DNA from: JAOADN01 sp049323795 | Lineage (GTDB): Bacteria; Pseudomonadota; Alphaproteobacteria; Rhodobacterales; Rhodobacteraceae | Length of the DNA: 64,000 bases | NCBI GenBank assembly: GCA_049323795.1 | Contig: JBMOOH010000020.1 | Coordinates: 106,523-170,522, forward strand | Reading direction: 5' to 3' | In this document: in pieces, positions 47,634-57,133 of the stretch | Layout: the number at the start of each line of letters is the position of its first letter | Position numbering within the stretch: position 1 is the first letter of the stretch | The notes under the pieces: model-generated | What the model was told of the DNA's origin: nothing | What the model saw: the letters and a program-made list of their open reading frames with translations, nothing else | Database searches by the model: none | Translations under genes and position numbers: made by a program

Positions 47634-48677
47634 ATGAACGACGGCGGCAGGAAGCCCGTCCTGATCGAGGTGGCGGACGACGCGGCCGAGACGCCCGCGA
47701 CGGCGGCCCCGGTGCCCGATGCGCCCGCCGATGGGCGCGCGATGCGGACGGTCGCGGCGATCGTCACGCGGCGGCCGTCGCGGATCGGGCGGTTCTTCTG
47801 GGCGAGCTTCGCCGGGTTCCTCGGCTTCTGGATATCGGTGGCCGCCTGGACCTTCGTGGCCGACCTCTTCGCGCGGAACCCGGCGATCGGCTGGATCGCG
47901 GCGGGGCTGACGGGGCTGTTCCTGCTGGCGCTTCTGCTTGTGGCGGGCCGCGAGGTGGTGGCGTTCCTGCGGCTCACCCGGCTCGATGCGCTGCACCGCG
48001 ACGCGGTGGCGGCGGCGGATACGGGCGATCTGGCGGCGGCGCGCGACGTGGTCGGGCGGATCGACGCGCTCTACCGGGGCCGGGCGGAGGTGGAGTGGGG
48101 CCGGGCGCGGCTGGCCGAGCGGCGGGGCGAGGTGATGGACGCCGACACGCTTCTGTCGCTGGCCGAGGCCGAGGTTCTGGCACCGCTCGACCAGGCGGCG
48201 CGGCGCGAGATCGAGGCGGCGGCGCGTCAGGTCGCGGCGGTGACGGCGCTGGTGCCGCTGGCGCTCGCCGACGTGGCGGCGGCGCTGGCGGCGAACCTGC
48301 GGATGATCCGGCGGATCGCGGAACTCTATGGCGGGCGGGCGGGAACCTTCGGCGGCTGGCGGCTGACGCGGGCGGTGTTCACGCATCTTCTGGCGACGGG
48401 CGCGGTCGCCGCGGGCGACGACCTCATCCATTCGATGGCGGGCGGCGGCCTTCTGTCGAAGCTGTCGCGCCGGTTCGGGGAGGGCGTCGTGAACGGCGCG
48501 CTCACGGCCCGGGTGGGGATCGCGGCGATGGAAGTCTGCCGCCCGCTGCCCTTCCGCGCGCTGCCGCGCCCGCGCGTGTCGGCACTGGTGTCGCGGGGGC
48601 TGACGGGGCTGTTCAGCAGGGACGGACCGCTGCCGGGCGATGCGGGGGCGGGGCCGCCGGGGAGCGACAGGACCTGA
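47634..48677 (+). CDS. YcjF family membrane protein (TIGR01620/DUF697)
   Basis: 347 residues. A soluble N-terminus is followed by two helices (FFWASFAGFLGFWISVAAW and IAAGLTGLFLLALLLVAG) and a C-terminal DUF697 region with GRTTARVGIAAMEVCRPLPF-like text (seen here as GALTARVGIAAMEVCRPLPF). It is cotranscribed with the YcjX gene. Family members are inner-membrane proteins of unknown function linked to the Psp response in some bacteria. Confidence 0.88.
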   Translation: MNDGGRKPVLIEVADDAAETPATAAPVPDAPADGRAMRTVAAIVTRRPSRIGRFFWASFAGFLGFWISVAAWTFVADLFARNPAIGWIAAGLTGLFLLALLLVAGREVVAFLRLTRLDALHRDAVAAADTGDLAAARDVVGRIDALYRGRAEVEWGRARLAERRGEVMDADTLLSLAEAEVLAPLDQAARREIEAAARQVAAVTALVPLALADVAAALAANLRMIRRIAELYGGRAGTFGGWRLTRAVFTHLLATGAVAAGDDLIHSMAGGGLLSKLSRRFGEGVVNGALTARVGIAAMEVCRPLPFRALPRPRVSALVSRGLTGLFSRDGPLPGDAGAGPPGSDRT

Positions 48678-48770
48678 GGCGTCTCGAACGGTTCCTGAAG
48701 GGCCGGAGAAACCGGCCTTTGCCCTGTGCGACGGTCTGTCGTAATCCTGAAGGAAAAGGGGGACGGGGTT

Positions 48771-51542
48771 ATGGTGGGTCTTGGCGTTCTCGCCATTCTG
48801 GTCACGCTCGGCATTCCGGCCGCGATCATCGTTCTCGTGATCTCGGTGTCGGGTCTGAAGCGGCGGGTCGCCGAGCTTGAGGCCCGGGTGAGTGCGCTGG
48901 GCCTGGCCGAGCGACCTGGCCGGGCGGCGGTGGAGACGTCGGAGGCGCCGGTCGGGCCTGCAAAGCCGGGGCCGGGGCCCTGGGCGGCGGTGGCAGCGGA
49001 GCCGGGTCCGGCGGCCGAGTCCGAACCGCTCGACACGCCGCCCCCTGCACCTACCCCTGCGCCGTCTCCTCCGCCTCCGGCCGGTCCCTCGGTCGCCGAG
49101 CGCTTCACGGACTGGCTGCGGGCGAACTGGGTCTATGCGGTCTCGGCCCTGTCGCTGGCGCTCGCGGGCGTGTTCTTCGTCCAGTACGGGATCGAGAACG
49201 GGCTTCTGACCCCGCCGATGCGGGTGGCGATGGCGATCCTCCTCGGTCTGGTCCTCGTCACGGCGGGCGAGGTGATCCGCCGCCGGAGCGGCGACGAGGG
49301 CGGGACCTCGACCGCCTACCTGCCATCGACGTTTTCGGGCGCCGGGATCGTCGCGATCTTCGCCGGCATCCTTGCCGCGCGGCAGCTCTACGGCCTGATC
49401 GGGCCCGAGGCGGCGCTGGTCGGGCTGGTGCTGACCGCGGCCGGGTCTGTGGTCATCGGCTGGTTCTACGGCCCTTTCCTTGCCGCAGTCGGCCTGACCG
49501 GCGCCTCCGCTGCGCCCTTCGCCGTGGGGGGCGCAAGCGCAAACCCGGAGTGGCTCTACGGCTATTTCGCGCTGGTCACGCTCCTCGGGCTCGCGATCGA
49601 CACGATGCGCCGATGGGCCTGGGTTTCGGCGCTGGCGGTCGCCCTGGGGTTTCTGACGGGGTGGCTTCTGTTCCTTGCGGGAACGAAGCCCGAATGGTTC
49701 GCGGGATATCTGACGCTGCTGCCGCTCCTCGCCATCGCCGTTCCGGCGCGCGGCCTTCGGCCGGATCAGTCGGGTCCGATGCTGGCCGAGACGATCTGGC
49801 TGCAAGCGGGGGAAAGGCGCGAGGCGCGCGAGCCGGGGGAGGACAGGGCGGGGCCGCGACCGTCCTTCCCCACCGTCCTTGCGGGAGCGGCGGTCGCCGT
49901 GTCGTCACTGAGCGCAGTCCTCTTGCCGGGATCGAGCGAAGCTGCCTCGCTGTCGGCCTTGCTCGCGCCCGCCGCGCTTGCCGTGATCCTGATCGTCTGG
50001 ACGGCTCGCGCCCCGGCGCTTGCCGACCTGGCTGTCCTGCCCGCGGCCGTCTTCCTTGTCCGGATCGTGACGGAGCCGGTGAATGACGGGGCGCTCCACC
50101 AGGGGTTCAGGGCCGCCGCGCTGGCTGTCCGCGCGCCTGAAACCCAGGCCCCGCCAACCGTTTCGGTCCTCTTCGCGCTCGGCGCCGCGCTCACCGTCGC
50201 CGCCGTCTGGCGCGGGCTGCGCGGGACGCGGCATCCTGCGGTCTGGGCCGCGGGGGCGGCGCTGACCGGGCCTGTCGCGGCGCTGCTGCTCGAACTCTCC
50301 TGGCAGCCCGCGCAGACGATGGGGGCCTATCCTTGGGCGCTGCACGTCATCGCCCTGGCGGCGGTGATGACGGGCGCGGGAGGGCTTTTTGCGCGGGCGG
50401 ACGGAGAGGACCGGCGGCGGACGGCCTATGCCGCGCTTGCCGCGCTGTCGCTGATCGCCCTCGCCCTGTTCCTGATCCTCGCCGAGGCGGCGCTGACCGT
50501 GGCGCTGGCGGTTCTGCTGGTCGCCGCTGCCGCGCTCGACCGCCGGTTCCGGCTGCCCGAGATGGGCTGGTTCGCACAGGCGGGCGTCCTCGTCCTCGGC
50601 TGGCGGCTGACCGTCGATCCGGGCGTGGGCTGGGCGATGGCAGCCTCCTGGGTGCAGGTCGTCCTCGCCTTCGCGGCGGCGATCGTCGGCATGGGCGCGG
50701 CGCTGAGGCTCTTTGCCGGCCGCGACCGGAAAGGCGCGCAGGTCTTTCTCGAAGGGGGCATCGCGGCCCATGCGGCGATCTTCGCCAACGTTGTCGTCAC
50801 GCGGCTGATCCAGTCGCGGATCGGGGACGGCTTCGTCGAAAGCTACTGGTCGGCCTCGCTCAACGCGATGCCGTGGCTGATCGTCGCCCTTGTCCAGGTG
50901 CACCGGATGCAATTGCCGGGCAGGCTGATGCGGGTCGTCCGCAGCGGCATCGCCGTGGCGGCGGGCATCCTTGCGTTCGCGGGAATCGCCGCGGCCGTGA
51001 TTCCGCTGAACCCGCTTGCAGCCTGGGGACCCGAGGACAGGGGCGCGCTGGTCTTCGGGCCGCCGGTGCTCGACACGCTGCTTGTCGCCTATGGGGTTCC
51101 GGGGCTTCTTCTGATCGTCGCATCGCAGCGCCTTGCGCATCTGCGGCGCCGGCAGGCGCAGGCGGTGCTCGGGGCGGGGGCGGCCCTGACGGCGCTTTAC
51201 GCGGCGCTCGAGATCCGTCGGTTCTGGAGGGGCGATTTCCTCGGGGTCGGGGGGATGACGCAGCCAGAGCTCTATTCCTACACCGTCGTGCTCCTGGTGA
51301 CGGGGGCTGCGCTCCTCTATCAGGCGATCGCGCGGCGGTCCGCGGGGCTGCGCCGGATCGCGATGGCGGTGATCGCCCTCACCATCGCCAAGGTCTTCCT
51401 GATCGATGCCTCGGGCCTGTCGGGTCTGACCCGGGTGTTCTCGTTCCTCGGCCTCGGACTCGGCCTGGCGGGGCTCGCCTGGCTCAATCGCTGGGCGGCG
51501 GGGCAGCAGGACGATCCCGAAGGTGCTCCCTCCGCGGGGTGA
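48771..51542 (+). CDS. DUF2339 polytopic membrane protein
   Basis: 923 residues. One N-terminal helix (GLGVLAILVTLGIPAAIIVLVISV), a short coiled-coil stretch (LKRRVAELEARVSAL), an Ala/Pro linker (about 45-110), then roughly 25 membrane helices with the family hallmark WLRANWVYAVSALSLALAGVFFVQYGIENG. The function is unknown, though the family resembles large membrane sensors or transporters. ATG 48771 is preceded by a GGACGGGG element. It follows the YcjX-YcjF pair in the same direction. Confidence 0.85.
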   Translation: MVGLGVLAILVTLGIPAAIIVLVISVSGLKRRVAELEARVSALGLAERPGRAAVETSEAPVGPAKPGPGPWAAVAAEPGPAAESEPLDTPPPAPTPAPSPPPPAGPSVAERFTDWLRANWVYAVSALSLALAGVFFVQYGIENGLLTPPMRVAMAILLGLVLVTAGEVIRRRSGDEGGTSTAYLPSTFSGAGIVAIFAGILAARQLYGLIGPEAALVGLVLTAAGSVVIGWFYGPFLAAVGLTGASAAPFAVGGASANPEWLYGYFALVTLLGLAIDTMRRWAWVSALAVALGFLTGWLLFLAGTKPEWFAGYLTLLPLLAIAVPARGLRPDQSGPMLAETIWLQAGERREAREPGEDRAGPRPSFPTVLAGAAVAVSSLSAVLLPGSSEAASLSALLAPAALAVILIVWTARAPALADLAVLPAAVFLVRIVTEPVNDGALHQGFRAAALAVRAPETQAPPTVSVLFALGAALTVAAVWRGLRGTRHPAVWAAGAALTGPVAALLLELSWQPAQTMGAYPWALHVIALAAVMTGAGGLFARADGEDRRRTAYAALAALSLIALALFLILAEAALTVALAVLLVAAAALDRRFRLPEMGWFAQAGVLVLGWRLTVDPGVGWAMAASWVQVVLAFAAAIVGMGAALRLFAGRDRKGAQVFLEGGIAAHAAIFANVVVTRLIQSRIGDGFVESYWSASLNAMPWLIVALVQVHRMQLPGRLMRVVRSGIAVAAGILAFAGIAAAVIPLNPLAAWGPEDRGALVFGPPVLDTLLVAYGVPGLLLIVASQRLAHLRRRQAQAVLGAGAALTALYAALEIRRFWRGDFLGVGGMTQPELYSYTVVLLVTGAALLYQAIARRSAGLRRIAMAVIALTIAKVFLIDASGLSGLTRVFSFLGLGLGLAGLAWLNRWAAGQQDDPEGAPSAG

Positions 51543-51614
51543 GGGGTTGTTCGGACGAGCGGCGAGCCTAGGTGTTGGGCGAGTGCCGCTCTCCAGCCCC
51601 AGCCCACGGACGCC

Positions 51615-53225
51615 ATGGAAACGATCGCCATCGACCTGACGAACACGCCGCGCAAGCCGCTGGACCCGCAGCATGTCGAGATGATCCGGCGCGCCGGCAC
51701 GGAGGTGTGCTTTGCGGCCGGCGAGGCGGTCATGGAGATCGGCGAGCCGGTCGAGACCTTCTATCTGGTCGAGACGGGCGAGGTGGAGGCGGTCGATCCG
51801 CTGACGGGCGGGCGCTACATGTCCTGGACGCTCGGGCCGGGGCAGTTCCTGGGCGAGATCGGGTTTCTGTCGGGGTTGGGCGCGGCGATCGGGATGCGGG
51901 CGGTGCAGGATTCGCGCCTGACGGCCGTCCCGCGCGAGGACATGCTCGCCCTCATGTCGGCCGAGCCGGAACTGTCGGACCACATCGTCACCGTCCTGGC
52001 GGGGCGGAGGCGCCGGATGCTCGAGACCAACACTGCCGGCCTGACCCTGATCGGGGCCGAGGACGACCGCGACATCGCGCATGTGGCGGCCTTCGCGGGG
52101 CGCAACCGCATCCCGGTCCGCATCCTCGCGCCCGGATCGGCGACGGCGAAGGAGGCGGCGGAAAAGGCGGGGATTGCCTTCGACAGGCCTGCGGCGATCT
52201 TCGGCGACATCGCGGTGTCGCCCTGCACCCCCCGCAAGGTCGCTGCGGCCATGGGTCTCGAAGAGCCGATCGACCGCGACCGCACCTGGGACGTGGTGAT
52301 CGTGGGTGGCGGGCCGGCGGGGGTCGCGGCGGGGGTCTATGCGGGGGCCGAGGGGCTCTGTGCGCTGGTGATCGAGGACATGGCCGTGGGCGGGCAGGCC
52401 GGGCAGTCGAGCCGGATCGAGAACTACATGGGCTTTCCGACCGGCATCTCGGGGGCCGACCTCTGCTGGCGGGGCGAGGTGCAGGCGATGAAGTTCGGCA
52501 CCCGCTTCGCCCTGCCGCGCCGGGCCGAGAGCCTTGCGCGCGATGGCGACAGCTTCTGCCTGACGCTCGACGACGGCGAGAGGGTGCTGGCGCGGTCGGT
52601 CGTCGCGGCGACGGGTGTGCAGTACCGCCGGCTGCCGATCCCGCGGCTGGCGGATTTCGAGGGGCGGGGAATCTACTACGCGGCAACGGAGGTCGAGGCG
52701 CGGTTCTGCAAGTCCTGCGAGGTGGTCGTCGTGGGCGGGGGCAACTCGGCCGGGCAGGCCGCGATGTTCCTGTCGCGCCATGCCCGGCACGTCCATGTCC
52801 TGGTGCGGGGCGACAGCCTGTCGGCGTCGATGTCGGACTACCTTGTCACCCGGCTGGCGCAGAACGATGCGATCACCATCCACTACCGGTCCGAGATCGC
52901 GGGGTTCGAGGGCGAGGGGCGGCTCGGCCGGGTGCGGATCAGGGACGGCGGACGCGGCGAGGAGTGGGAGACGGAGTGCCGCGCGGTCTTCGTCATGGTC
53001 GGGGCCGCGCCGAACACCGGCTGGCTGTCCGGGCTGGTGGAACTCGACAGCCACGGCTTCGTACGGACGGGGGCCGGGGTGGGCGCGGCAGGGCTTTACG
53101 CCACGTCCTGCCCCGGCATCTACGCGGTGGGCGACGTGCGCGCGGGGTCGGCCAAGCGGGTCGCGTCGGCGGTGGGCGAGGGGAGCGTCGTCATCAGCCG
53201 GGTCTGGGACCATCTGAACGGCTAG
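51615..53225 (+). CDS. Fusion of cyclic-nucleotide-binding, thioredoxin-like and thioredoxin-reductase-like domains
   Basis: 536 residues. Residues about 10-130 form a cNMP-binding jelly roll (GEAVMEIGEPVETFYLVETGEVEAV, GQFLGEIGFLSG). Residues about 135-215 resemble a thioredoxin-fold segment (FGDIAVSPCTPRKVA). The rest is a pyridine nucleotide-disulfide oxidoreductase with FAD motif VIVGGGPAGVAAGVYAG, NAD motif VVVGGGNSAGQAA and the final GIYAVGDVRAGSAKR. The usual TrxR CxxC just before the NAD domain is not in its normal place, but C365-K-S-C368 lies five residues ahead of the NAD glycine loop. It could be a cAMP-gated reductase. The CHASE2 cyclase in this window might supply cAMP (speculation). 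Confidence 0.88.
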   Translation: METIAIDLTNTPRKPLDPQHVEMIRRAGTEVCFAAGEAVMEIGEPVETFYLVETGEVEAVDPLTGGRYMSWTLGPGQFLGEIGFLSGLGAAIGMRAVQDSRLTAVPREDMLALMSAEPELSDHIVTVLAGRRRRMLETNTAGLTLIGAEDDRDIAHVAAFAGRNRIPVRILAPGSATAKEAAEKAGIAFDRPAAIFGDIAVSPCTPRKVAAAMGLEEPIDRDRTWDVVIVGGGPAGVAAGVYAGAEGLCALVIEDMAVGGQAGQSSRIENYMGFPTGISGADLCWRGEVQAMKFGTRFALPRRAESLARDGDSFCLTLDDGERVLARSVVAATGVQYRRLPIPRLADFEGRGIYYAATEVEARFCKSCEVVVVGGGNSAGQAAMFLSRHARHVHVLVRGDSLSASMSDYLVTRLAQNDAITIHYRSEIAGFEGEGRLGRVRIRDGGRGEEWETECRAVFVMVGAAPNTGWLSGLVELDSHGFVRTGAGVGAAGLYATSCPGIYAVGDVRAGSAKRVASAVGEGSVVISRVWDHLNG

Positions 53226-53263
53226 GGCGGATCCTTCCCCCGTTGGTGCGCGGGCCGGGCCAC

Positions 53264-53292
53264 TTTACCGCCGCGCCTGCCCCCCCTATAAG
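53264..53292 (+). promoter_or_regulatory. Sigma70-like promoter of ileS
   Basis: TTTACC at 53264-53269 and TATAAG at 53287-53292, spaced 17 bp. The expected transcript would have a leader of about 130 nt before ATG 53431. I saw no T-box features in the leader. Confidence 0.5.
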
Positions 53293-53430
53293 CCCTGCCC
53301 ATGCGGCGCAGCCCGGCGACCATCGGCCGAATTACCGGCCCGGCTCTCTGATCCACAGAGACGCCGGGACATTGGCGCTTTCCCCGATCGCCCGCTCCCC
53401 CGCAACTCCGCTGCCCGAAGGCCGAAACCC

Positions 53431-56400
53431 ATGTGCGCCGACACCGCGAAACCCGACACGCCCGACTATCGCCCGACCGTCTTCCTGCCCGAGACCGATT
53501 TCCCGATGCGCGCGGGCCTGCCGCAGCGCGAACCGGACTGGCTGGCGCGGTGGGAGAGGATCGGGGTCTACGACCGGCTGCGCGAAAAGGCCGCCGCCCC
53601 CGGCGCCGTGCGCGCGCCCTTCACGCTGCACGACGGCCCGCCCTACGCCAACGGCCATCTGCACATCGGCCACGCGCTGAACAAGGTGCTGAAGGACATG
53701 GTGGTGCGCAGCCAGCAGATGATGGGCCGCGACGCGCGCTATGTGCCGGGATGGGACTGCCACGGGCTGCCGATCGAATGGAAGATCGAGGAGCAGTACC
53801 GCGCGGCGGGCAGGAACAAGGACGAGGTGGACATCGTCGCCTTCCGCCAGGAATGCCGGAGTTTTGCCTCCGGCTGGATCGACGTCCAGCGGGCGGAGTT
53901 CAAGCGCCTCGGCGTGACCGGCAACTGGGCCGACCCCTACCTGACCATGGACTACCACGCCGAGGCGGTGATCGCGGCGGAGTTCATGAAGTTCCTGATG
54001 AACGGGAGCCTCTATCAGGGGTCGAAGCCGGTGATGTGGTCGCCGGTCGAGAAGACCGCGCTGGCCGAGGCGGAGGTCGAGTATCACGACCATACGAGCC
54101 ATCAGGTGTGGGTGGCGTTTAAGGTCATCGACGCATTTTCGGCGCAGGCATTTGAGGTCCCACAGGGACTTTCGCCTGAGCAGCACGCTGATCTCCGGGT
54201 GGCAGAGGACACGAAGAAGAAAAAGCGCGAAGCGGAGCTTATGTCGTCCCGCGTTGTCATCTGGACGACAACGCCTTGGACGATCCCGCAGAACCGGGCC
54301 GTCGCGTTTAATCCCGAAATCGACTACGGTCTCTACGAGGTGACGGGCCGCCCGCAAGATAGTAGTGCCACTGTCGGCTTCACCTATCTGCTGGCCGACA
54401 AGCTGGCAGAGCAGGTTTTTGCTGTCGCAAAGCTTGACGGAGCGATGTATCGGCGGTTGCGTAGCGTATCAGAGCATGAACTGTCCGCCCTCACTCTCGC
54501 CCACCCCCTCCGGGGCGTCGAAGGCGGCAACGGCGAATGGGACTACGACGTCCCCATGCTCCCCGGCGATCACGTCACCGACGACGCGGGCACGGGGTTC
54601 GTCCATACGGCGCCGAGCCACGGCGACGACGACTATCAGCTGGGCGTGAAGCACGGCCTGCCGATGACCTACAACGTCGAACCGGACGGGTCCTACCGCG
54701 CCGACCTGCCCCTCTTCGGCGGGCAGGCGATCATCCTGCCCGACGGCAGGGAAGGTCCTGCCAACGTCAGCGTCATCAGGCAGCTCGCCCATGCCGGGGC
54801 GCTGTTCGCCAAGGGCAAGCTCAAGCATTCCTATCCGCATTCCTGGCGGTCGAAGGCGCCCGTCATCTACCGCAACACGCCCCAGTGGTTCGCGGCCATC
54901 GACAAGAAGCTCGATGACGGGATGGGCACCTATGGCGACACGATCCGCAAGCGGGCGCTGAACTCGATCAACCAGCTTGTGACCTGGACCCCGCCCTCGG
55001 GCCGCAACCGCCTGCATGCGATGATCGAGGCGCGGCCCGACTGGGTTCTGTCGCGGCAGCGCGCCTGGGGCGTGCCCTTGACCTGCTTCGTTAAGAAGGG
55101 CGCAAAGCCGACCGACGACGATTTCCTCCTAAAGGATGCCGAGGTTAACAAGCGCATCGTCGCCGCCTTCGAGGCAGAGGGAGCGGATGCGTGGTACGTG
55201 AAAGGATTCAAGGAGAAGGTCCTCGCGGGCCTCCACAACCCCGACGCCTACGACCAGGTCTTCGACATCCTCGACGTCTGGTTCGATTCAGGCTCCACCC
55301 ATGCCTTCGTCCTCCGCGACCGCCCGGACGGTTCGGCGGACGGCCTTGCCGACCTCTACCTCGAAGGCACCGACCAGCATCGCGGCTGGTTCCACTCCTC
55401 GATGCTCCAGGCCTGCGGCACCATCGGCCGCGCGCCCTACCGGGGGGTGCTGACCCACGGCTTCACGCTCGACGAGAAGGGCATGAAGATGTCGAAGTCG
55501 CTGGGCAACACCACCGCCCCGCAGGAGGTGATCGACGACTACGGCGCCGACATCCTGCGCCTCTGGGTCGCGCAATCGGACTACACGCAGGACCTCCGCA
55601 TCGGGAAGGAAATCCTGAAGAACACGGCCGACAGCTACCGGCGGCTGCGCAACACGATGCGCTTCGTCCTCGGGAACCTGAAGGGCTTCTCCGAGGCCGA
55701 GAAGGTGTCGGCCGAGGACATGCCGGAACTGGAACGCTGGGTGCTGCACCGGCTGGCGGAACTCGATGCCGTGGTCCGGCAGGGCTACACCCGTTTCGAC
55801 TTCCAGGGGGTGTTCAGGGAACTGTTCGACTTCTGCACAACGGACCTCTCCGCGGTCTATTTCGACATCCGCAAGGACAGCCTCTACTGCGACGCGCCCC
55901 CGTCGCTCAGGCGGCGGTCGGTGCGGACGGTGCTCGACATCCTCTTCCACCGGCTGGCCACCTGGCTCGCCCCGATCCTCGTCTTCACGATGGAGGAGGT
56001 CTGGCTGGAGCGGTTCCCGGGCGAGGACTCGTCCGTGCATCTGGTCGACATGCCGGACACGCCGAAGGCGTGGTTGAACCCTGCGCTGGCGGCGAAGTGG
56101 GACGGCATCCGCAGGGTGCGCCGGGCGGTGACCGCCGCGCTCGAGGTGCAGCGGACGGCGAAGGTGATCGGCGCCTCGCTGGAAGCCGCGCCGGTCGTCC
56201 ATGTCGAGGATGCGGGGCTTCTGAAGGCGCTGAAGTCGGTGCCGTTCGAGGATGTCTGCATCACCTCGTCGCTCGCGCTGACCGCCGATCCCGCACCCGC
56301 AGAGGCGTTCCGGCTGCCCGAGGTTCCGGGCGTGGGCGTGGTGTTCGAACTGGCGGCGGGGCAGAAATGCGAGCGCTGCTGGAAGATCCTGCCCGATGTC

Positions 56401-56454
56401 GGCACGCACAGGCACCCCCGCACCTGCCAGCGGTGCAATGACGCCCTCGGATGA
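53431..56454 (+). CDS. ileS: Isoleucyl-tRNA synthetase
   Basis: 1007 residues. HIGH motif in NGHLHIGHALNK, editing-domain landmarks (VVIWTTTPWTIPQNRA, DDAGTGFVHTAPSHG), KMSKS loop as KMSKSLGN, and the C-terminal zinc ribbon CERCWK...CQRC. A stretch of about 360 nt (54115-54485) inside the editing domain has clearly lower GC and A/T-ending codons, and contains a Lys-rich segment (EDTKKKKREAELMS) that looks inserted before VVIWTTTPW. Reading frame and catalytic motifs are intact, so the enzyme should be functional. It is the only ileS in the window. Confidence 0.96.
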   Translation: MCADTAKPDTPDYRPTVFLPETDFPMRAGLPQREPDWLARWERIGVYDRLREKAAAPGAVRAPFTLHDGPPYANGHLHIGHALNKVLKDMVVRSQQMMGRDARYVPGWDCHGLPIEWKIEEQYRAAGRNKDEVDIVAFRQECRSFASGWIDVQRAEFKRLGVTGNWADPYLTMDYHAEAVIAAEFMKFLMNGSLYQGSKPVMWSPVEKTALAEAEVEYHDHTSHQVWVAFKVIDAFSAQAFEVPQGLSPEQHADLRVAEDTKKKKREAELMSSRVVIWTTTPWTIPQNRAVAFNPEIDYGLYEVTGRPQDSSATVGFTYLLADKLAEQVFAVAKLDGAMYRRLRSVSEHELSALTLAHPLRGVEGGNGEWDYDVPMLPGDHVTDDAGTGFVHTAPSHGDDDYQLGVKHGLPMTYNVEPDGSYRADLPLFGGQAIILPDGREGPANVSVIRQLAHAGALFAKGKLKHSYPHSWRSKAPVIYRNTPQWFAAIDKKLDDGMGTYGDTIRKRALNSINQLVTWTPPSGRNRLHAMIEARPDWVLSRQRAWGVPLTCFVKKGAKPTDDDFLLKDAEVNKRIVAAFEAEGADAWYVKGFKEKVLAGLHNPDAYDQVFDILDVWFDSGSTHAFVLRDRPDGSADGLADLYLEGTDQHRGWFHSSMLQACGTIGRAPYRGVLTHGFTLDEKGMKMSKSLGNTTAPQEVIDDYGADILRLWVAQSDYTQDLRIGKEILKNTADSYRRLRNTMRFVLGNLKGFSEAEKVSAEDMPELERWVLHRLAELDAVVRQGYTRFDFQGVFRELFDFCTTDLSAVYFDIRKDSLYCDAPPSLRRRSVRTVLDILFHRLATWLAPILVFTMEEVWLERFPGEDSSVHLVDMPDTPKAWLNPALAAKWDGIRRVRRAVTAALEVQRTAKVIGASLEAAPVVHVEDAGLLKALKSVPFEDVCITSSLALTADPAPAEAFRLPEVPGVGVVFELAAGQKCERCWKILPDVGTHRHPRTCQRCNDALG

Positions 56455-56621
56455 ACGGGTCCGGGGGGCATCCCCGACCGGCTGATCGGGCGCGGGGCGG
56501 AAAAGGCGATCCGCCCCTGCGGTGCCGTTCGCGTGCTTGCGCCGGAGGGGCGGGGGCGGCGTCCACACGAACCCGCAGCCTCCGGGTTGCACCCCGCCCG
56601 TCCCGGCGCGATCATCGCCCC

Positions 56622-57071
56622 ATGCCCAGCGCCACCCTCGCCACCCCCGTCGGACCCGTCACCGTCACCGAGGAAGCCGGCCTCGTCACCCGTCTCGGCT
56701 GGCACGGCGGGCATGACGACCGCTCGCCGACCCTCGATGCGGCGCTCGACCAGATCGGCGCCTACTTCGCCGGCGCGCGCGAAAGCTTCGACCTCCCCCT
56801 CGACTACGGCACGGGCTTTCAGTCCGGCTTTCTCCGCGCGCTCACGGCCATCCCCTTCGGCCAGACCCGCACCTACGGCGACCTCGCGAAGCTGCTTGGC
56901 GTCAGCGCCCGGGCCATCGGGCAGGCCTGCGGCGCGAACCGCATTCCCATCCTCATCCCCTGCCACCGTGTGCTCGCGCAATGCGGGCTCGGCGGATACT
57001 CGGGCGGGGGAGGCGTCGAGACCAAGGTCGCGCTCCTCCGCCTCGAAAGCGCGGGCTCGCTTCTGATCTGA
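56622..57071 (+). CDS. Methylated-DNA--[protein]-cysteine S-methyltransferase
   Basis: 149 residues from ATG 56622. The active-site motif IPCHRVLA holds the acceptor Cys; FGQTRTYGDLAKLLG and ARAIGQACGANRIPILIPC form the helix-turn-helix and Asn hinge; GGYSGGGGVETKVALLRLE closes the domain. It removes O6-alkyl groups from guanine and is consumed. The short N-terminal domain fits Ogt-type enzymes without an AdaA domain. Possible longer starts upstream in the same frame have no homology. Confidence 0.92.
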   Translation: MPSATLATPVGPVTVTEEAGLVTRLGWHGGHDDRSPTLDAALDQIGAYFAGARESFDLPLDYGTGFQSGFLRALTAIPFGQTRTYGDLAKLLGVSARAIGQACGANRIPILIPCHRVLAQCGLGGYSGGGGVETKVALLRLESAGSLLI

Positions 57072-57133
57072 CACTCCTTGCCCTTCCATCCCCGCGCCGT
57101 TACGAAACCGTTACAAACCGGCAGGCGGCTTCC

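Noticed and set aside
46182..49805. 1207-codon open frame on the minus strand
   Set aside because: It lies antisense to the YcjX, YcjF and DUF2339 genes. The translation is Arg/Pro/Gln-rich with no domain signal, as expected of an antisense frame in GC-rich DNA.
49905..53213. 1102-codon open frame on the minus strand
   Set aside because: Antisense to the DUF2339 and cNMP-reductase genes; composition-driven, with no recognisable motif.
53293..53430. T-box or other riboswitch in the ileS leader
   Set aside because: I found no T-box-like bulge sequence or terminator/antiterminator pair in the roughly 130-nt leader, and T-boxes are rare in alphaproteobacteria.
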